A DNA stretch of 32,230 bases, taken from an uncultured bacterium. Its GTDB lineage: Bacteria > Pseudomonadota > Alphaproteobacteria > Sphingomonadales > Sphingomonadaceae. This document shows positions 17,398 to 26,516 of the stretch, one piece after another. Under the pieces are notes generated by a model. The model did not search any database, had not been told where the DNA came from, and saw nothing but the letters and a program-made list of their open reading frames with translations. The stretch spans positions 1 through 32,230 of the forward strand of contig CAISGR010000026.1 in the NCBI GenBank assembly GCA_903884945.1, in the 5' to 3' direction. Position 1 is the first letter of the stretch. Each line of letters begins with the position of its first letter. Both the position numbers and the translations under genes were made by a program.

Positions 17398-18180
17398 TTA
17401 ATCGGCGCAGTCGACGACGAGGTCGGCGAAACCGGACATGGCGAGCCGGTAATGGCGGCCGGCCGTCATCGGCGCCAGCGGTCCGAACGCGCCCGACAGC
17501 ACGATGTCGCCGGCGGCAAGGGGACGGCCGACCTCGACCATCTTGCGCGCCAGCCATGCCAGCGCCGTCACCGGGCTGCCCAGGCAGGCGGTTGCCGGAC
17601 CATGCGACACCCGCACGGCGTCCTCGAAGAGTTCCATCGTCAGGGCGTCGATCACGGCGCGGTCGAAGGGGCGGCGGTCGTCGCCGATGGCGTAGCACGC
17701 GGAGGATGCGTTGTCGGCGACGGTGTCGGCGATCCTGATCTGCCAGTCTCGGACGCGGCTGCCGACGATCTCGATCGCGGGCGCCATCCACTCGACCGCA
17801 TCGCCCACCGCGGCTTCGTCGACCGCGGGATCGGTCAGCGCGCGGCGGATGCCGAAGGCCAGTTCGCCCTCCGCGCGCGGCTGCGACACGCTCGCCGCCG
17901 CGAAGGCGCCGCCGGGCGCGACCGCCATGTCGGCGAACAGCATGCCGAAATCGGGCTCGCCAACCCCGAGCTGGGCCTGGACCGCGGGTGAGGTAAGGCC
18001 GATCTTGCGGCCGACCAGTTGCCGGCCCTCGGCGATCCAGTGGGCTGTGTTGATCTCCTGGATTCGATAGGCAATCAGGGGGTCGTTGGGCACCAGCCGG
18101 TCGACGACTGGGTCGATTGCACCTGTGTGATAGGCCTCGCGCAGCTCCAGCGCGGCACGGTGGACAGCATCCTCGGTCAT
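17398..18180 (-). CDS. mhpD: 2-keto-4-pentenoate hydratase (MhpD)
   Basis: The protein has 260 residues and starts at ATG 18180 behind AGGAGGA. It adds water to 2-hydroxypenta-2,4-dienoate to give 4-hydroxy-2-oxovalerate, the step after meta-cleavage-product hydrolysis. Features of the fumarylacetoacetase-like hydratase fold are present: VGRKIGLTSPAVQAQLGV, EPDFGMLFADM, EGELAFGI with Glu104 and Glu106, APAIEIVGSR with Glu137 (the expected metal ligands), and SHGPATACLGSPVTALAWLA. It is the second gene of a two-gene minus-strand unit, 11 bp after the dihydrodiol dehydrogenase, and faces mhpB. Confidence 0.92.
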   Translation of the reverse strand: MTEDAVHRAALELREAYHTGAIDPVVDRLVPNDPLIAYRIQEINTAHWIAEGRQLVGRKIGLTSPAVQAQLGVGEPDFGMLFADMAVAPGGAFAAASVSQPRAEGELAFGIRRALTDPAVDEAAVGDAVEWMAPAIEIVGSRVRDWQIRIADTVADNASSACYAIGDDRRPFDRAVIDALTMELFEDAVRVSHGPATACLGSPVTALAWLARKMVEVGRPLAAGDIVLSGAFGPLAPMTAGRHYRLAMSGFADLVVDCAD

Positions 18181-18191
18181 TCTTCCTCCTG

Positions 18192-18977
18192 TCAGATCCT
18201 CGCCAGCAACCCGCCATCGCTGACGATGACGGTGCCGGTCATGCCGCGCGAGTTATCCGCCGATGCGAGCAGCACGTAGGCGCCGGCATGGTCCTCCGGG
18301 GCGGCCGCGAATCCCAGTGGGGTGGCCGCTCCAACTGCCGCGACGATGCGATCGTCATCTTCCAGCCGGCGTCCGGCGCTGCCCAACGAATCGATCCCTG
18401 ACAGGCCGGTCACGGTGCCGCCCGGTGCGACGGCGTTGACCCGTACGTCGGGTGCCCATTCATGGGCAAGCTGATAGACGAGGCCGCGCACCGCGAACTT
18501 GCTTGCGGTATACAGCGCGCCGCCACCACCTCCGCGGAAACTGGCCGTGGAGCAGGTCATCACGAGGCTGCCTCGGACCTCCTTCAAATGCGGGTAGGCT
18601 TCGCGAGCCATCAACGCGTGCGACCGCACGTTAATTGCGAACATTTCGTCGTGCGCGGCGATGCAGTCCTCGGGCGAAAGACGGTCGAGCCGCTTGTGCC
18701 AATCGAATACTCCGACGTTCGAGATGACGGTGTCGAGGCGCCCGAAGCTGGTGATTGCGGCGGCTACGGCGCGAGCGTTGGCGTCCGGGAGCGAGGCGTC
18801 GCCCGCCACCGACGTGCAGGCCGAACCGAGCTCTGCCCGCAGCGTCGCGAGCCCTCTCTCGGCGCGGTCAACAGCGACTACGCGCGCTCCCTCGGCCACA
18901 AATCGCACAGCGACCGCTCGACCGATGCCAGACGCGGCACCGGTGACGATCGCCACCTGTCCTTCAAGCCACCCCAT
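18192..18977 (-). CDS. cis-Dihydrodiol dehydrogenase (BphB/HcaB-like SDR)
   Basis: The protein has 261 residues from ATG 18977. This start is chosen because GGAGG (minus strand, 18984-18988) sits six bases upstream; an ATG at 18983 would touch it, and longer starts have nothing. The short-chain dehydrogenase features are VTGAASGIG (NAD binding, 11-19), SNVGVFDW, Ser143 in TCSTAS, and Tyr156/Lys160 in LYTASKFAVRGLV. ISNVGVFDW and RVNAVAPGGT--LSG are BphB/HcaB-like. It should re-aromatise the cis-dihydrodiol made by the dioxygenase at 21055-22955 into the catechol cleaved by MhpB, with NAD+. It is transcribed with mhpD from a promoter shared back-to-back with the main operon. Confidence 0.85.
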   Translation of the reverse strand: MGWLEGQVAIVTGAASGIGRAVAVRFVAEGARVVAVDRAERGLATLRAELGSACTSVAGDASLPDANARAVAAAITSFGRLDTVISNVGVFDWHKRLDRLSPEDCIAAHDEMFAINVRSHALMAREAYPHLKEVRGSLVMTCSTASFRGGGGGALYTASKFAVRGLVYQLAHEWAPDVRVNAVAPGGTVTGLSGIDSLGSAGRRLEDDDRIVAAVGAATPLGFAAAPEDHAGAYVLLASADNSRGMTGTVIVSDGGLLARI

Positions 18978-18998
18978 GCGCATCCTCCTGCCGATCAA

Positions 18999-19014
18999 CA
19001 TACGCATTGGTATT
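18999..19014. promoter_or_regulatory. Operator-like site 2 (CATAC-N6-GTATT), upstream of the dihydrodiol dehydrogenase
   Basis: CATACGCATTGGTATT lies 21 bp before the dehydrogenase start at 18977. It is one of two sites of this type in the 142-bp divergent region that also drives the main operon. Confidence 0.5.
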
Positions 19015-19060
19015 GTCTGTGGCAATGTCCGGCACTGCGAATGAAACCCTGTCAGTCAGA

Positions 19061-19066
19061 TTGACT
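19061..19066 (+). promoter_or_regulatory. Possible -35 box of the main operon
   Basis: TTGACT (19061-19066) has TAGGCA 17 bp downstream, a poor -10. It lies inside the symmetric AGTCA-GAT-TGACT (19054-19066). The site is suggestive only. Confidence 0.25.
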
Positions 19067-19090
19067 TGGAAATTTGGCGATGCTAGGCAC

Positions 19091-19106
19091 AATACCATAA
19101 AGTATG
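19091..19106. promoter_or_regulatory. Operator-like site 3 (AATAC-N6-GTATG), upstream of the main operon
   Basis: AATACCATAAAGTATG ends 13 bp before the ATG at 19120, directly against the GGAGAGG ribosome-binding site. A protein bound here would lie downstream of the likely promoter, which fits a repressor. Confidence 0.5.
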
Positions 19107-19119
19107 GAGAGGCGTTGCC

Positions 19120-19956
19120 ATGGTACTTCCCGACATTGGCCGCACCATTACAATTGGTGGCGTGACCACCAACTATCACGAAGCAGGCGCCGGCCGCGCG
19201 GTCGTGTTGCTGCACGGCTCCGGGCCGGGTGTGACGGCCTGGCAGAACTGGCAGCGAATCATCCCCCGACTGGCGGAGCGCTATCGTGTCATAGCTCCCG
19301 ACATTGTAGGTTTCGGCTTCAGCCCCAAGCCCGAGGGTGAGAAGCCTGGCATCAAGCTATGGCTGGCGCACCTCGTTGGCATCCTTGATGCGCTCGAGAT
19401 CGAGGAGGCGACGCTGGTTGGCAACAGCTTCGGCGGCGCCCTGTCGCTGGCCATGATGGCGCGCCATGCGGATCGTGTCCGCGCTTTGGTGCTCATGGGG
19501 ACGCCCGCAGGCGAGTTCGAGCAAACCGGGGGCCTGGCGGACAGTTACGCTTTCGAACCCAGCTTAGAGAATATGGGCGCAATGATGCGCCGCTTTCCCT
19601 TCGATCCCGCGATCGTGAGCGACGAAATGATCGCTGCGCGTTTCGCAGTGGCTCAGCACAACGCCGGGCTTGAGACGATACGCGAGCTTCAGCCCCGTCC
19701 GACGGACGGGAGGCGTGCGACGGTACGCGGTGTCCCGCTTGAGCAACTGGAGGCAATCGACGTACCGACGCTGATCCTGCACGGTCGGGAGGATCGCATG
19801 ATCCCGCTTGACGTCGCCATTCGGGCGCATCGCCACATTGCAAAGTCGCAGTTGCATGTCTTCGGTCAGTGCGGCCACTGGGTGCAGGTCGAGCGCGAGG
19901 AGGAATTCCTGGCTCAAGTCGCCATGTTCCTTGCCATGACGGAGTCGCCGCAATGA
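19120..19956 (+). CDS. Meta-cleavage-product hydrolase (MhpC/DmpD/XylF-like)
   Basis: The protein has 278 residues and is the first gene of the main operon, with GGAGAGG seven bases before ATG 19120. It is an alpha/beta hydrolase acting on C-C bonds: LLHGSGPGVTAWQNW (oxyanion hole), GNSFGGA with nucleophile Ser103, HGREDRMIPL with Asp225, and QCGHWVQVE with His253. The sequence style is nearest to DmpD/XylF 2-hydroxymuconic-semialdehyde hydrolases, with MhpC next. In this pathway it would split the MhpB product into 2-hydroxypentadienoate and succinate (or fumarate). Its stop overlaps the next start (ATGA). Confidence 0.88.
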   Translation: MVLPDIGRTITIGGVTTNYHEAGAGRAVVLLHGSGPGVTAWQNWQRIIPRLAERYRVIAPDIVGFGFSPKPEGEKPGIKLWLAHLVGILDALEIEEATLVGNSFGGALSLAMMARHADRVRALVLMGTPAGEFEQTGGLADSYAFEPSLENMGAMMRRFPFDPAIVSDEMIAARFAVAQHNAGLETIRELQPRPTDGRRATVRGVPLEQLEAIDVPTLILHGREDRMIPLDVAIRAHRHIAKSQLHVFGQCGHWVQVEREEEFLAQVAMFLAMTESPQ

Positions 19957-20234
19957 GCATCAACGCTGTCGAGCAATGTATCTTCGACCTCGGTAATTCG
20001 GGGCGGGTGCGCAAGGGTTATTCCGCCGAGCCTGAGGCCTTCCTGGCGCGCTACGCGCTGAGCGACGAGGAGAAGGCCCTTATTCGTGAGATGGACGTCG
20101 CTGAACTCTTCCGGCGCGGCTTGAACCCGATGTTGCTGATGGGATTCTATATGGGTTTTCATGGGCCCGCGTCGATGGTTGACTATCTGAGCAAGATGCC
20201 GACCCTTGCATCGACGCTCGGCACGGGAGAGTAA
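19953..20234 (+). CDS. LigA-type small subunit of a class III extradiol dioxygenase
   Basis: The protein has 93 residues (MSINAVEQCIFDLGNSG...). It is a helical LigA-type domain with YALSDEEKALIREMDVAELFRRGLNPMLL and a GFYMGFHG segment. In LigAB protocatechuate 4,5-dioxygenase the small subunit packs over the active site of the large one. It overlaps the hydrolase by ATGA and touches the next gene at TAATG, so the two subunits are translated together. Confidence 0.85.
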   Translation: MSINAVEQCIFDLGNSGRVRKGYSAEPEAFLARYALSDEEKALIREMDVAELFRRGLNPMLLMGFYMGFHGPASMVDYLSKMPTLASTLGTGE

Positions 20235-21058
20235 TGATGGGCAAGATAGTGGGCGGCTTCATGATGCCGCACGATCCAACGGTCTTCATTAATCCCAAAA
20301 AGCTGGACAACAGCCACCTGATGGACGCGTATGCCGAAATCCGGCGCCGTATCGTTGCGCTCGGGGCGACCTCCGCAGTGATCGTCGGCGCCGATCATTA
20401 CATCCTATTCACCCCGAAATGCCTGCCGCAGATCCTGATCTGCCTGGGTGAGCTCAATGGGCCTGTGGACCAGCTGCCGGGACTGCCCGGCCGTCCGATC
20501 CCGCACAATGCCGCGCTTGCCGGGTATATCTTCGATCATGCCCAGGATGTCGGGTTCGATCTGGCGGTCGCGCGGTCGCTCGGCGTGGATCACGCCATCG
20601 GGGCGCCGGCCCACCTCTGCCTGCCGGAGGACGGCTCGGTGAAGACGGTGGCGGTTTATATGGCAAGCGGCGTCGCGCCTTACCTGCGGCTGCGCCGCGC
20701 GCACGCATTCGGCGCGATGGTGAAGGCTGCTGTCGAGGCCGCGAACGACGAAGAGCGCGTCGTGGTGCTGGGTAGCGGCGGCATCAGCCACTGGGTCGGC
20801 ACGGGCGAGATGGGACGTACCAACCCGGCGTTCGATCGAATGGTGCTCGATGCCATAGTCGCGGGCGACGCGGACTCGCTGCTCGCTCTGACCGACGAGG
20901 AAATCCTGCGCGAAGGAGGCAATGGCGCGATGGAGATACGGCATTTCCTGGCCGTGATGGGCGCGATGCCCGGCGGCTCGGGCGAGGTGATCGCCTATGA
21001 CGCGTGGGAGGGTGCAGTGACCGGCCTGGGTTTCGCTCAGATGAGACCGGCGGCATGA
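20234..21058 (+). CDS. LigB-type catalytic subunit of a class III extradiol dioxygenase
   Basis: The protein has 274 residues. It belongs to the LigB superfamily, with His13 (MPHDP), GADHYILF (Asp54-His55), GVDHAIGAPAH (Asp119-His120), GSGGISHW (His186) and a GGSGEVIAYDAWEGAV end. It cleaves catechol-type rings with Fe(II). Together with the LigA-like protein before it, it is a two-subunit enzyme related to protocatechuate 4,5-dioxygenase. The true substrate is not clear from sequence. It is a second ring-cleavage enzyme beside MhpB, not a copy of it, so it may handle a different catechol (for example a hydroxylated or carboxylated one). It overlaps the dioxygenase alpha gene by ATGA. Confidence 0.85.
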   Translation: MMGKIVGGFMMPHDPTVFINPKKLDNSHLMDAYAEIRRRIVALGATSAVIVGADHYILFTPKCLPQILICLGELNGPVDQLPGLPGRPIPHNAALAGYIFDHAQDVGFDLAVARSLGVDHAIGAPAHLCLPEDGSVKTVAVYMASGVAPYLRLRRAHAFGAMVKAAVEAANDEERVVVLGSGGISHWVGTGEMGRTNPAFDRMVLDAIVAGDADSLLALTDEEILREGGNGAMEIRHFLAVMGAMPGGSGEVIAYDAWEGAVTGLGFAQMRPAA

Positions 21059-22416
21059 CCACGCCGCTAGGGCAGGGCATTACGCCGGCGGAGCTGCCGC
21101 GCGACCGGGCGCCGGCCCCGGATTCCGCACCGCTCGATGCCGCGACGATACGGGCGATGGTCGACGGCGAACAGGGCTGGATCGATCGGCGGATCTTCTG
21201 GGATCCCCAGGTCTATGCGCTGGAGATGGAACGTATCTTCGCGCGCTGCTGGATCTTCGTGGCGCATGACAGCCAGATCCCGGAGGTCGGCGATTTCGTT
21301 ACGACCTATGTGGGTGAGGACGCGGTCATCGTCGCGCGGGCCCGCGACCGCCGGGTGCATGCCTTCATCAATTCGTGCAGCCACCGCGGCAACCGCGTGT
21401 GCTTCGCCGAGGCAGGCAGCGCGCGACGGTTCACCTGCAACTTCCATGGCTGGTCCTATGCGCTGGACGGGTCGCTGTCCGGGGTGACGGCCGAGGAACT
21501 TTACAAGGACAACCCCAGCTTCGACCGCAGCAAGCTCGGGCTGCATAATGCGCGGGTCGAGAGCTATGGGGGCATGCACTTTGCCTGTTTCGATCCGGAG
21601 GCGCCTTCGCTCGCGGATTATCTTGGCGACTTCCGCTGGTATCTCGACGTGCTGCTCGACAACGATGAGGGCGGGATCGAGTTCATCGACGGCAACATCA
21701 AGTCGCGGCTCAAATGTAACTGGAAGTTCCCGGCCGAAAACTTCGTCGGCGACGCGTACCATGCGACCTGGACGCACAGCTCCGCATTGCAGGCGCTGTT
21801 CGGCGGCGCGCCGACAATGAAGGCGGATCGATCGTTCCAGGTCAACGCCAATGGGCATGGCTGGGAGTTCGGACTCGACTTCATCGGCAACGCCGCGACT
21901 CTGTGCGAGCCGGAGATCGTAGACTATCTGCGCGAGAACGAAGCAAAGTTCGCCGAACGCCTCGGCAAGATGCGGAGCCGAATGGTTGCCTCGCTGAGCT
22001 CCGCAACGGTATTCCCCAACCTGTCCTTCCTTGCCGGGCACAACACCTTCCGCACCTGGAATCCGAAAGGCCCGAGCGAGACCGAGCTTCACACCTGGGT
22101 GTTCCTCAATCGCAACGCGCCGGACAGCCTGAGGGAAAAATACCGGCGTGGCGTCATGCTAACGTTCTCGCCGGCGGGGATCTTCGAGATGGATGACGGG
22201 GAGAATTTCGAGCATTGCACCGCGTCGAACGCGGGCGTGGTCACGCGCCGTCGCAAGCTGCATACCGGCCTTGGCCTCGGATCGGAGGTCGACCACCCCG
22301 AACTGAAGGGGCATGTGCACCGCAATCAGGTGAACGAGGCCAATCACCGCGCTTTCTATCAGCGCTGGAGTGACCTTATGACCGCACCCCGCTGGTCGGA
22401 CGTGCCGGCACGATGA
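21055..22416 (+). CDS. Ring-hydroxylating dioxygenase alpha subunit (Rieske, HcaE/BphA-like)
   Basis: The protein has 453 residues from the ATG that overlaps the LigB stop. It inserts both atoms of O2 into an aromatic ring, giving a cis-dihydrodiol. The Rieske [2Fe-2S] ligands are CSHRGNR (Cys108, His110) and CNFHGW (Cys128, His131). The mononuclear iron ligands His236 and His241 lie in NFVGDAYHATWTHSSA, with Asp233 as the bridging residue. The third ligand is expected in the DDGENFEHCTASN segment near the C-terminus. It is an alpha3-beta3-type enzyme with the subunit encoded next (overlap ATGA). In context the substrate is likely a phenylpropionate-, cinnamate- or similar side-chain arene. 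Its reductase is not in the window. Confidence 0.92.
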   Translation: MTTPLGQGITPAELPRDRAPAPDSAPLDAATIRAMVDGEQGWIDRRIFWDPQVYALEMERIFARCWIFVAHDSQIPEVGDFVTTYVGEDAVIVARARDRRVHAFINSCSHRGNRVCFAEAGSARRFTCNFHGWSYALDGSLSGVTAEELYKDNPSFDRSKLGLHNARVESYGGMHFACFDPEAPSLADYLGDFRWYLDVLLDNDEGGIEFIDGNIKSRLKCNWKFPAENFVGDAYHATWTHSSALQALFGGAPTMKADRSFQVNANGHGWEFGLDFIGNAATLCEPEIVDYLRENEAKFAERLGKMRSRMVASLSSATVFPNLSFLAGHNTFRTWNPKGPSETELHTWVFLNRNAPDSLREKYRRGVMLTFSPAGIFEMDDGENFEHCTASNAGVVTRRRKLHTGLGLGSEVDHPELKGHVHRNQVNEANHRAFYQRWSDLMTAPRWSDVPAR

Positions 22417-22955
22417 GCGGCATCGAAGGCAATGCGGGGGCCGCCCGCGTCGACCGCGACCTGGCGTTCGAGATCGAGCAGTTCCTCTATCGCGAGGCGC
22501 GGCTTCTCGACGCGGAGCGCTATGACGAGTGGCTGGCGATGATGGCGCCCGACATCCATTACTGGATGCCCGGGATCCAGGCCCGCTACCGCGCAGACAG
22601 GGCGGACGTGCTCAGCCGGACGCGGATGGCGTTTTTCGACGACGACCTGGATTATCTGACCAAGCGCGTCGATCGCGCCAAGCAGACCACCGCCTGGGCG
22701 GAGGACCCGCCCACCCGGCACTTCCACATGGTCGGCAACGTCGAGGTGGAGGCGACGGCGCTGCCGAACGAATGGGTGGTCCACTCGCTCGTCCACAATC
22801 TACGGCACCGCAACGAGACAGAAGAGCAGACGCTGACAGCCCGCCGCCAGGACCTCGTCCGCCGTGACGGGACCGGAGCGTTGAAACTCGCGCGTCGGCT
22901 CATCCGCCTGCAACAGACGGTGTTGCAGGCAAAGAACATCAATACGTTCTTATGA
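22413..22955 (+). CDS. Ring-hydroxylating dioxygenase beta subunit
   Basis: The protein has 180 residues with the SnoaL-like cone fold of dioxygenase beta subunits: FLYREARLLDAERYDEWLAMM, DIHYWMP, RMAFFDDDLDYLTKRVDR and the [15 protein letters not shown] ending. It has a structural role in the alpha-beta hexamer. It overlaps both neighbours by ATGA. Confidence 0.92.
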   Translation: MSGIEGNAGAARVDRDLAFEIEQFLYREARLLDAERYDEWLAMMAPDIHYWMPGIQARYRADRADVLSRTRMAFFDDDLDYLTKRVDRAKQTTAWAEDPPTRHFHMVGNVEVEATALPNEWVVHSLVHNLRHRNETEEQTLTARRQDLVRRDGTGALKLARRLIRLQQTVLQAKNINTFL

Positions 22956-24541
22956 ACGGCGTGACGCAGGCGGGTGGCGGGCCGTCGCCGGCGGATGACG
23001 ACGCGGCGTTCGACCGCGCCGACTTCGCGACGGTCGTCGACATGTTCTGGGAGGCGGTCGACGCGGCGGGCGACCGCATCGCCCTGATCGATGGCGAGCG
23101 GACGCTGAGCTACCGCGACTATGGCGCCGCGGTCGCGGCCCTGGCGGCGCGGCTGGTGGCGATCGGCGTGGGGGGGGAGCGGGTCGCGATCCAGGTGCCG
23201 AATTCGATCGAGGCGAACGTCGCGATCTACGCGGCGCTGGCCGCCGGCGCGCAGGTCGCGCTGCTCAATCCGGGCTATGGCGCGGATGAACTGGCGCCGC
23301 TCTTCGACATCGCCCGGCCCAAGGTCATCATTGCCGGGGTCGACGGCGCGCGGGCGGCGCGCGGGATCGCCGCTGCGCACAGCATTGACCACCTGCTGGT
23401 GGTCGGCGAAGGCGACCTGTCAACACCGGCACTGGTGGCGCAGGCCGCCACGCGGCCGGCGGTGAGGATCGACCGCGGCGATCTGGCCACCTTGCTTTTC
23501 ACCGGCGGCACCACTGGCGTGCCGAAGGGCGTCGATCGCCCCCACGGCACCCTGGTCGAGATAGTCCACGGGATGCATCAGGCGTGGCCGACCCGCATCG
23601 ACCAAGAGGTGTGGCTGAATGTCGCGCCGGTGTTCCACGTCTGGGGTTCGCTGATGGGGTGTCTCAATCCCGTCTATTGCCGCAGCCCCGTGGTGATCAT
23701 ATCCCGCTACCAGCCCGATCTGGTCCTTGCCGCGCTGGAACGGCACCGGGTGACGGTGTTCAGCGGCGGGCCTGCCGCGATCTATGTCGGCCTCCTTGCC
23801 GCAGCGGGAATCGATCGCACCGACCTGTCGTCGCTGCGCATCTGTCCCGGCGGCGGATCGCCGTTCCTGATGGAGACGCTGACCGCCTGGTATGCGCGAA
23901 CTGGGGTTCCGATCCTCGAAGCCTTCGGCATGACCGAAGGCGGGCCAATCTGCGCCAACCCGACCGACGGCACCCACAGGTTCGGCACCGTCGGGCGCCC
24001 GCTGCCAGGGCTCGAGGTTTCGATCGCGGCGCTCGACGATCCGGAGCGCGCGGTGCCGACGGGCCAACTGGGCGAGATCCGCATCCGTGGATCGCGCGTC
24101 GTCCACGCCTATCGCGGGCAGGGCGCGGGGCGGGCGGATGGCTGGCTGTACACCGGAGATGTCGGCGTGTTCGACGCCGACGGCTATCTCCGGCTGGTCG
24201 ACCGGACCAAGGACATGCTGATCGTCGGTGGCTTCAACGTCTACCCGCGCGAGATAGAGGAAGTGCTGGCGCGCCATCCCGCTGTCGCCGAAGCGGCGGT
24301 GGTGGGGACGCCCGACGCGCGCAAGGGCGAGGTGCCCGTGGCCTTCGCGCGGCTGCGCGACGGGGCAACGGCCAGCCCCACCGCCCTCGCGGATTACTGC
24401 GCCGCCCATCTGGTCGCGTACAAGCGTCCGCGTTCGGTGACGCTGATGGACGCGATCCCCAAGACTCCTGCGAACAAGATCTGCCGCAAGACGCTCGCAG
24501 GCCTTGCGGCGGAGCAGCAGCCACCAGGAGAGAACGAGTGA
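22952..24541 (+). CDS. AMP-forming acyl/aryl-CoA ligase (first copy)
   Basis: The protein has 529 residues of the ANL superfamily: P-loop [13 protein letters not shown] (about 181-193), [38 protein letters not shown] and the final PANKICR with catalytic Lys509. It activates a carboxylic acid to the CoA thioester through an acyl-AMP. It sits between the dioxygenase and mhpF, which suggests the side-chain acid (phenylpropionate type) or a cleavage product as substrate; this is inference. It overlaps both neighbours (ATGA before, GTGA after). The standard hcaEFCBD and mhp operons, as I recall them, do not include such a ligase. Confidence 0.85.
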   Translation: MNGVTQAGGGPSPADDDAAFDRADFATVVDMFWEAVDAAGDRIALIDGERTLSYRDYGAAVAALAARLVAIGVGGERVAIQVPNSIEANVAIYAALAAGAQVALLNPGYGADELAPLFDIARPKVIIAGVDGARAARGIAAAHSIDHLLVVGEGDLSTPALVAQAATRPAVRIDRGDLATLLFTGGTTGVPKGVDRPHGTLVEIVHGMHQAWPTRIDQEVWLNVAPVFHVWGSLMGCLNPVYCRSPVVIISRYQPDLVLAALERHRVTVFSGGPAAIYVGLLAAAGIDRTDLSSLRICPGGGSPFLMETLTAWYARTGVPILEAFGMTEGGPICANPTDGTHRFGTVGRPLPGLEVSIAALDDPERAVPTGQLGEIRIRGSRVVHAYRGQGAGRADGWLYTGDVGVFDADGYLRLVDRTKDMLIVGGFNVYPREIEEVLARHPAVAEAAVVGTPDARKGEVPVAFARLRDGATASPTALADYCAAHLVAYKRPRSVTLMDAIPKTPANKICRKTLAGLAAEQQPPGENE

Positions 24542-25476
24542 GTAGAATCAAGGCAGCCATCATCGGCTCGGGCAATATCGGCACCGATCTGATGATCAAG
24601 ATGCTGAAACGGCCGGGAAATATGGAACTGGTCGCTATGGTGGGCATCGATGCCGGCTCGGAAGGGCTCGCGATGGCAAGGGAACGAGGCGTGGCGACCA
24701 CGCACGACGGGATCGACGGACTGGTAGGGATGGACGCCTACCCGGACATCGGGATCGTGTTCGATGCGACCTCCGCCTATGCGCACCGCCATCACGACGC
24801 GGTTCTGCGCCGTGACGGCAAGCAGGTGATCGATCTGACGCCGGCAGCAATCGGTCCGTTCACGGTGCCGCCGGTCAACATCGACGAGCACCAGGACGCA
24901 CCGAACGTCAACATGGTGACCTGCGGTGGTCAGGCGACAATCCCGATGGTCGCCGCGGTCAGCCGGGTCGCGCGGGTTCGCTACGCCGAAATCGTCGCGT
25001 CCGTATCGTCTCGCTCGGCGGGGCCGGGAACGCGCGCCAATATTGACGAATTCACGCGCACAACCGCACGCGCCATCGAAGTCGTCGGCGGGGCCGAGCG
25101 CGGGAAGGCGATTATCATTTTGAACCCCGCGGAGCCACCTATGATCATGCGCGACACAGTGTTCACCTTATCGGACATGGCGAACGAGGATGCGGTGCGC
25201 CGTTCGGTCGCGACGATGGTTTCGGCGGTGCAGCGCTACGTCCCCGGCTACCGGCTCAAACAGGAATTGCAGTTCGAACGGTACGGCGCGAACCGGCCGC
25301 TAGTGATCCCAGGACAGGAGGATTTCGTGGGTCTGAAGACGGCGATCTATCTGGAGGTCGAGGGCGCGGGTGATTATCTCCCCAGCTACTCGGGCAATCT
25401 CGACATCATGACCGCATCGGCCCAGGCCACCGGCGACGCAATCGCCGCACGCAAGCTTCGGGCGGCAGCGGCATGA
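24538..25476 (+). CDS. mhpF: Acetaldehyde dehydrogenase, acetylating (MhpF)
   Basis: The protein has 312 residues starting at GTG 24538, which overlaps the ligase stop (GTGA). It turns acetaldehyde and CoA into acetyl-CoA with NAD+. The Rossmann opening is [19 protein letters not shown], and [12 protein letters not shown] holds catalytic Cys129. [20 protein letters not shown] and [11 protein letters not shown] complete the family pattern. It forms a channelled complex with the aldolase encoded next (overlap ATGA), as in MhpE-MhpF and DmpG-DmpF. Confidence 0.94.
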   Translation: MSRIKAAIIGSGNIGTDLMIKMLKRPGNMELVAMVGIDAGSEGLAMARERGVATTHDGIDGLVGMDAYPDIGIVFDATSAYAHRHHDAVLRRDGKQVIDLTPAAIGPFTVPPVNIDEHQDAPNVNMVTCGGQATIPMVAAVSRVARVRYAEIVASVSSRSAGPGTRANIDEFTRTTARAIEVVGGAERGKAIIILNPAEPPMIMRDTVFTLSDMANEDAVRRSVATMVSAVQRYVPGYRLKQELQFERYGANRPLVIPGQEDFVGLKTAIYLEVEGAGDYLPSYSGNLDIMTASAQATGDAIAARKLRAAAA

Positions 25477-26501
25477 CCCGCGATCCCGATCGGCGGCTCT
25501 ATATCCAGGACGTGACGCTGCGCGACGGCATGCACGCCGTGCGCCACATGTACACGCTCGATCATGTCCGCGCGATCGGCCGGGCGCTCGACGAAGCGGG
25601 GGTCGATGCGATCGAGATTGCGCATGGCGACGGTCTTTCGGGCGCTTCCCTGAACTATGGGTTCGGCGCGCAGACCGATTGGGAATGGATCGCAGCGGTC
25701 GCCGACGTGGTGGAGCGTGCCGTGCTGACCACGCTGATCCTGCCCGGCATCGCGACGGTGGACGAACTGCGGCGGGCCTACGAACTCGGCGTCCGTTCGG
25801 TGCGGGTGGCGACGCATTGCACCGAGGCGGACGTCGCCCGGCAGCATATGCGGATCGCGCGCGACCTCGGCATGGACGTGTCGGGCTTTCTGATGATGAG
25901 CCACATGATCGATGCGGAGGCGCTCGCGCAGCAGGCGCTGGTGATGGAAAGCTGCGGCGCGCACTGCGTATATGTCACCGATTCCGGCGGTGCGTTGGAC
26001 ATGGACGGGGTGGCCGACCGGCTCCGCGCCTATGATCGCGTGCTCAAGCCGGAGACCGAGCGCGGGATGCACGCGCACCACAATCTCGCGTTGGGCGTCG
26101 CCAATTCGATCGTCGCTGCCCAGGAAGGCGCGGTGCGGATCGACGCCAGCCTGGCCGGGATGGGCGCTGGTGCCGGCAACGCGCCCTTGGAAGTGTTCAT
26201 CGCTGCGATCGATCGTAAGGGATGGCAACACGGCTGCGACGTGATGAAGCTGATGGATGCCGCAGAGGAACTGGTCCGCCCGCTCCAGGATCGGCCGGTT
26301 CGGGTCGACCGCGAAACCCTGACGCTGGGATATGCGGGGGTCTATTCCAGCTTCCTGCGTCATGCCGAAAAAGCGGCTGGCGAATATGGCCTCGATACCC
26401 GCGAGATCCTGGTGGAACTCGGCCGTCGCAAGATGGTCGGTGGTCAGGAAGACATGATCATCGACGTCGCGCTCGACATGCTCAAGGCCCGCGTGGCCTG
26501 A
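25473..26501 (+). CDS. mhpE: 4-Hydroxy-2-oxovalerate aldolase (MhpE)
   Basis: The protein has 342 residues. It splits 4-hydroxy-2-oxovalerate into pyruvate and acetaldehyde with a divalent metal. [14 protein letters not shown] contains Arg17, Asp18 and His21, and [11 protein letters not shown] holds metal-binding His200 and His202. [15 protein letters not shown] and [15 protein letters not shown] (communication with the dehydrogenase) are also seen. It overlaps mhpF and is followed 15 bp later by the ferredoxin. Confidence 0.94.
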   Translation: MTRDPDRRLYIQDVTLRDGMHAVRHMYTLDHVRAIGRALDEAGVDAIEIAHGDGLSGASLNYGFGAQTDWEWIAAVADVVERAVLTTLILPGIATVDELRRAYELGVRSVRVATHCTEADVARQHMRIARDLGMDVSGFLMMSHMIDAEALAQQALVMESCGAHCVYVTDSGGALDMDGVADRLRAYDRVLKPETERGMHAHHNLALGVANSIVAAQEGAVRIDASLAGMGAGAGNAPLEVFIAAIDRKGWQHGCDVMKLMDAAEELVRPLQDRPVRVDRETLTLGYAGVYSSFLRHAEKAAGEYGLDTREILVELGRRKMVGGQEDMIIDVALDMLKARVA

Positions 26502-26516
26502 TCGAAAGACCCTTTC

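Noticed and set aside
23584..25476. 630-codon frame that would fuse a long leader to MhpF
   Set aside because: The first 300 codons are an arginine/proline-rich shadow of the CoA ligase. MhpF has a proper GTG start at 24538 that overlaps the ligase stop.
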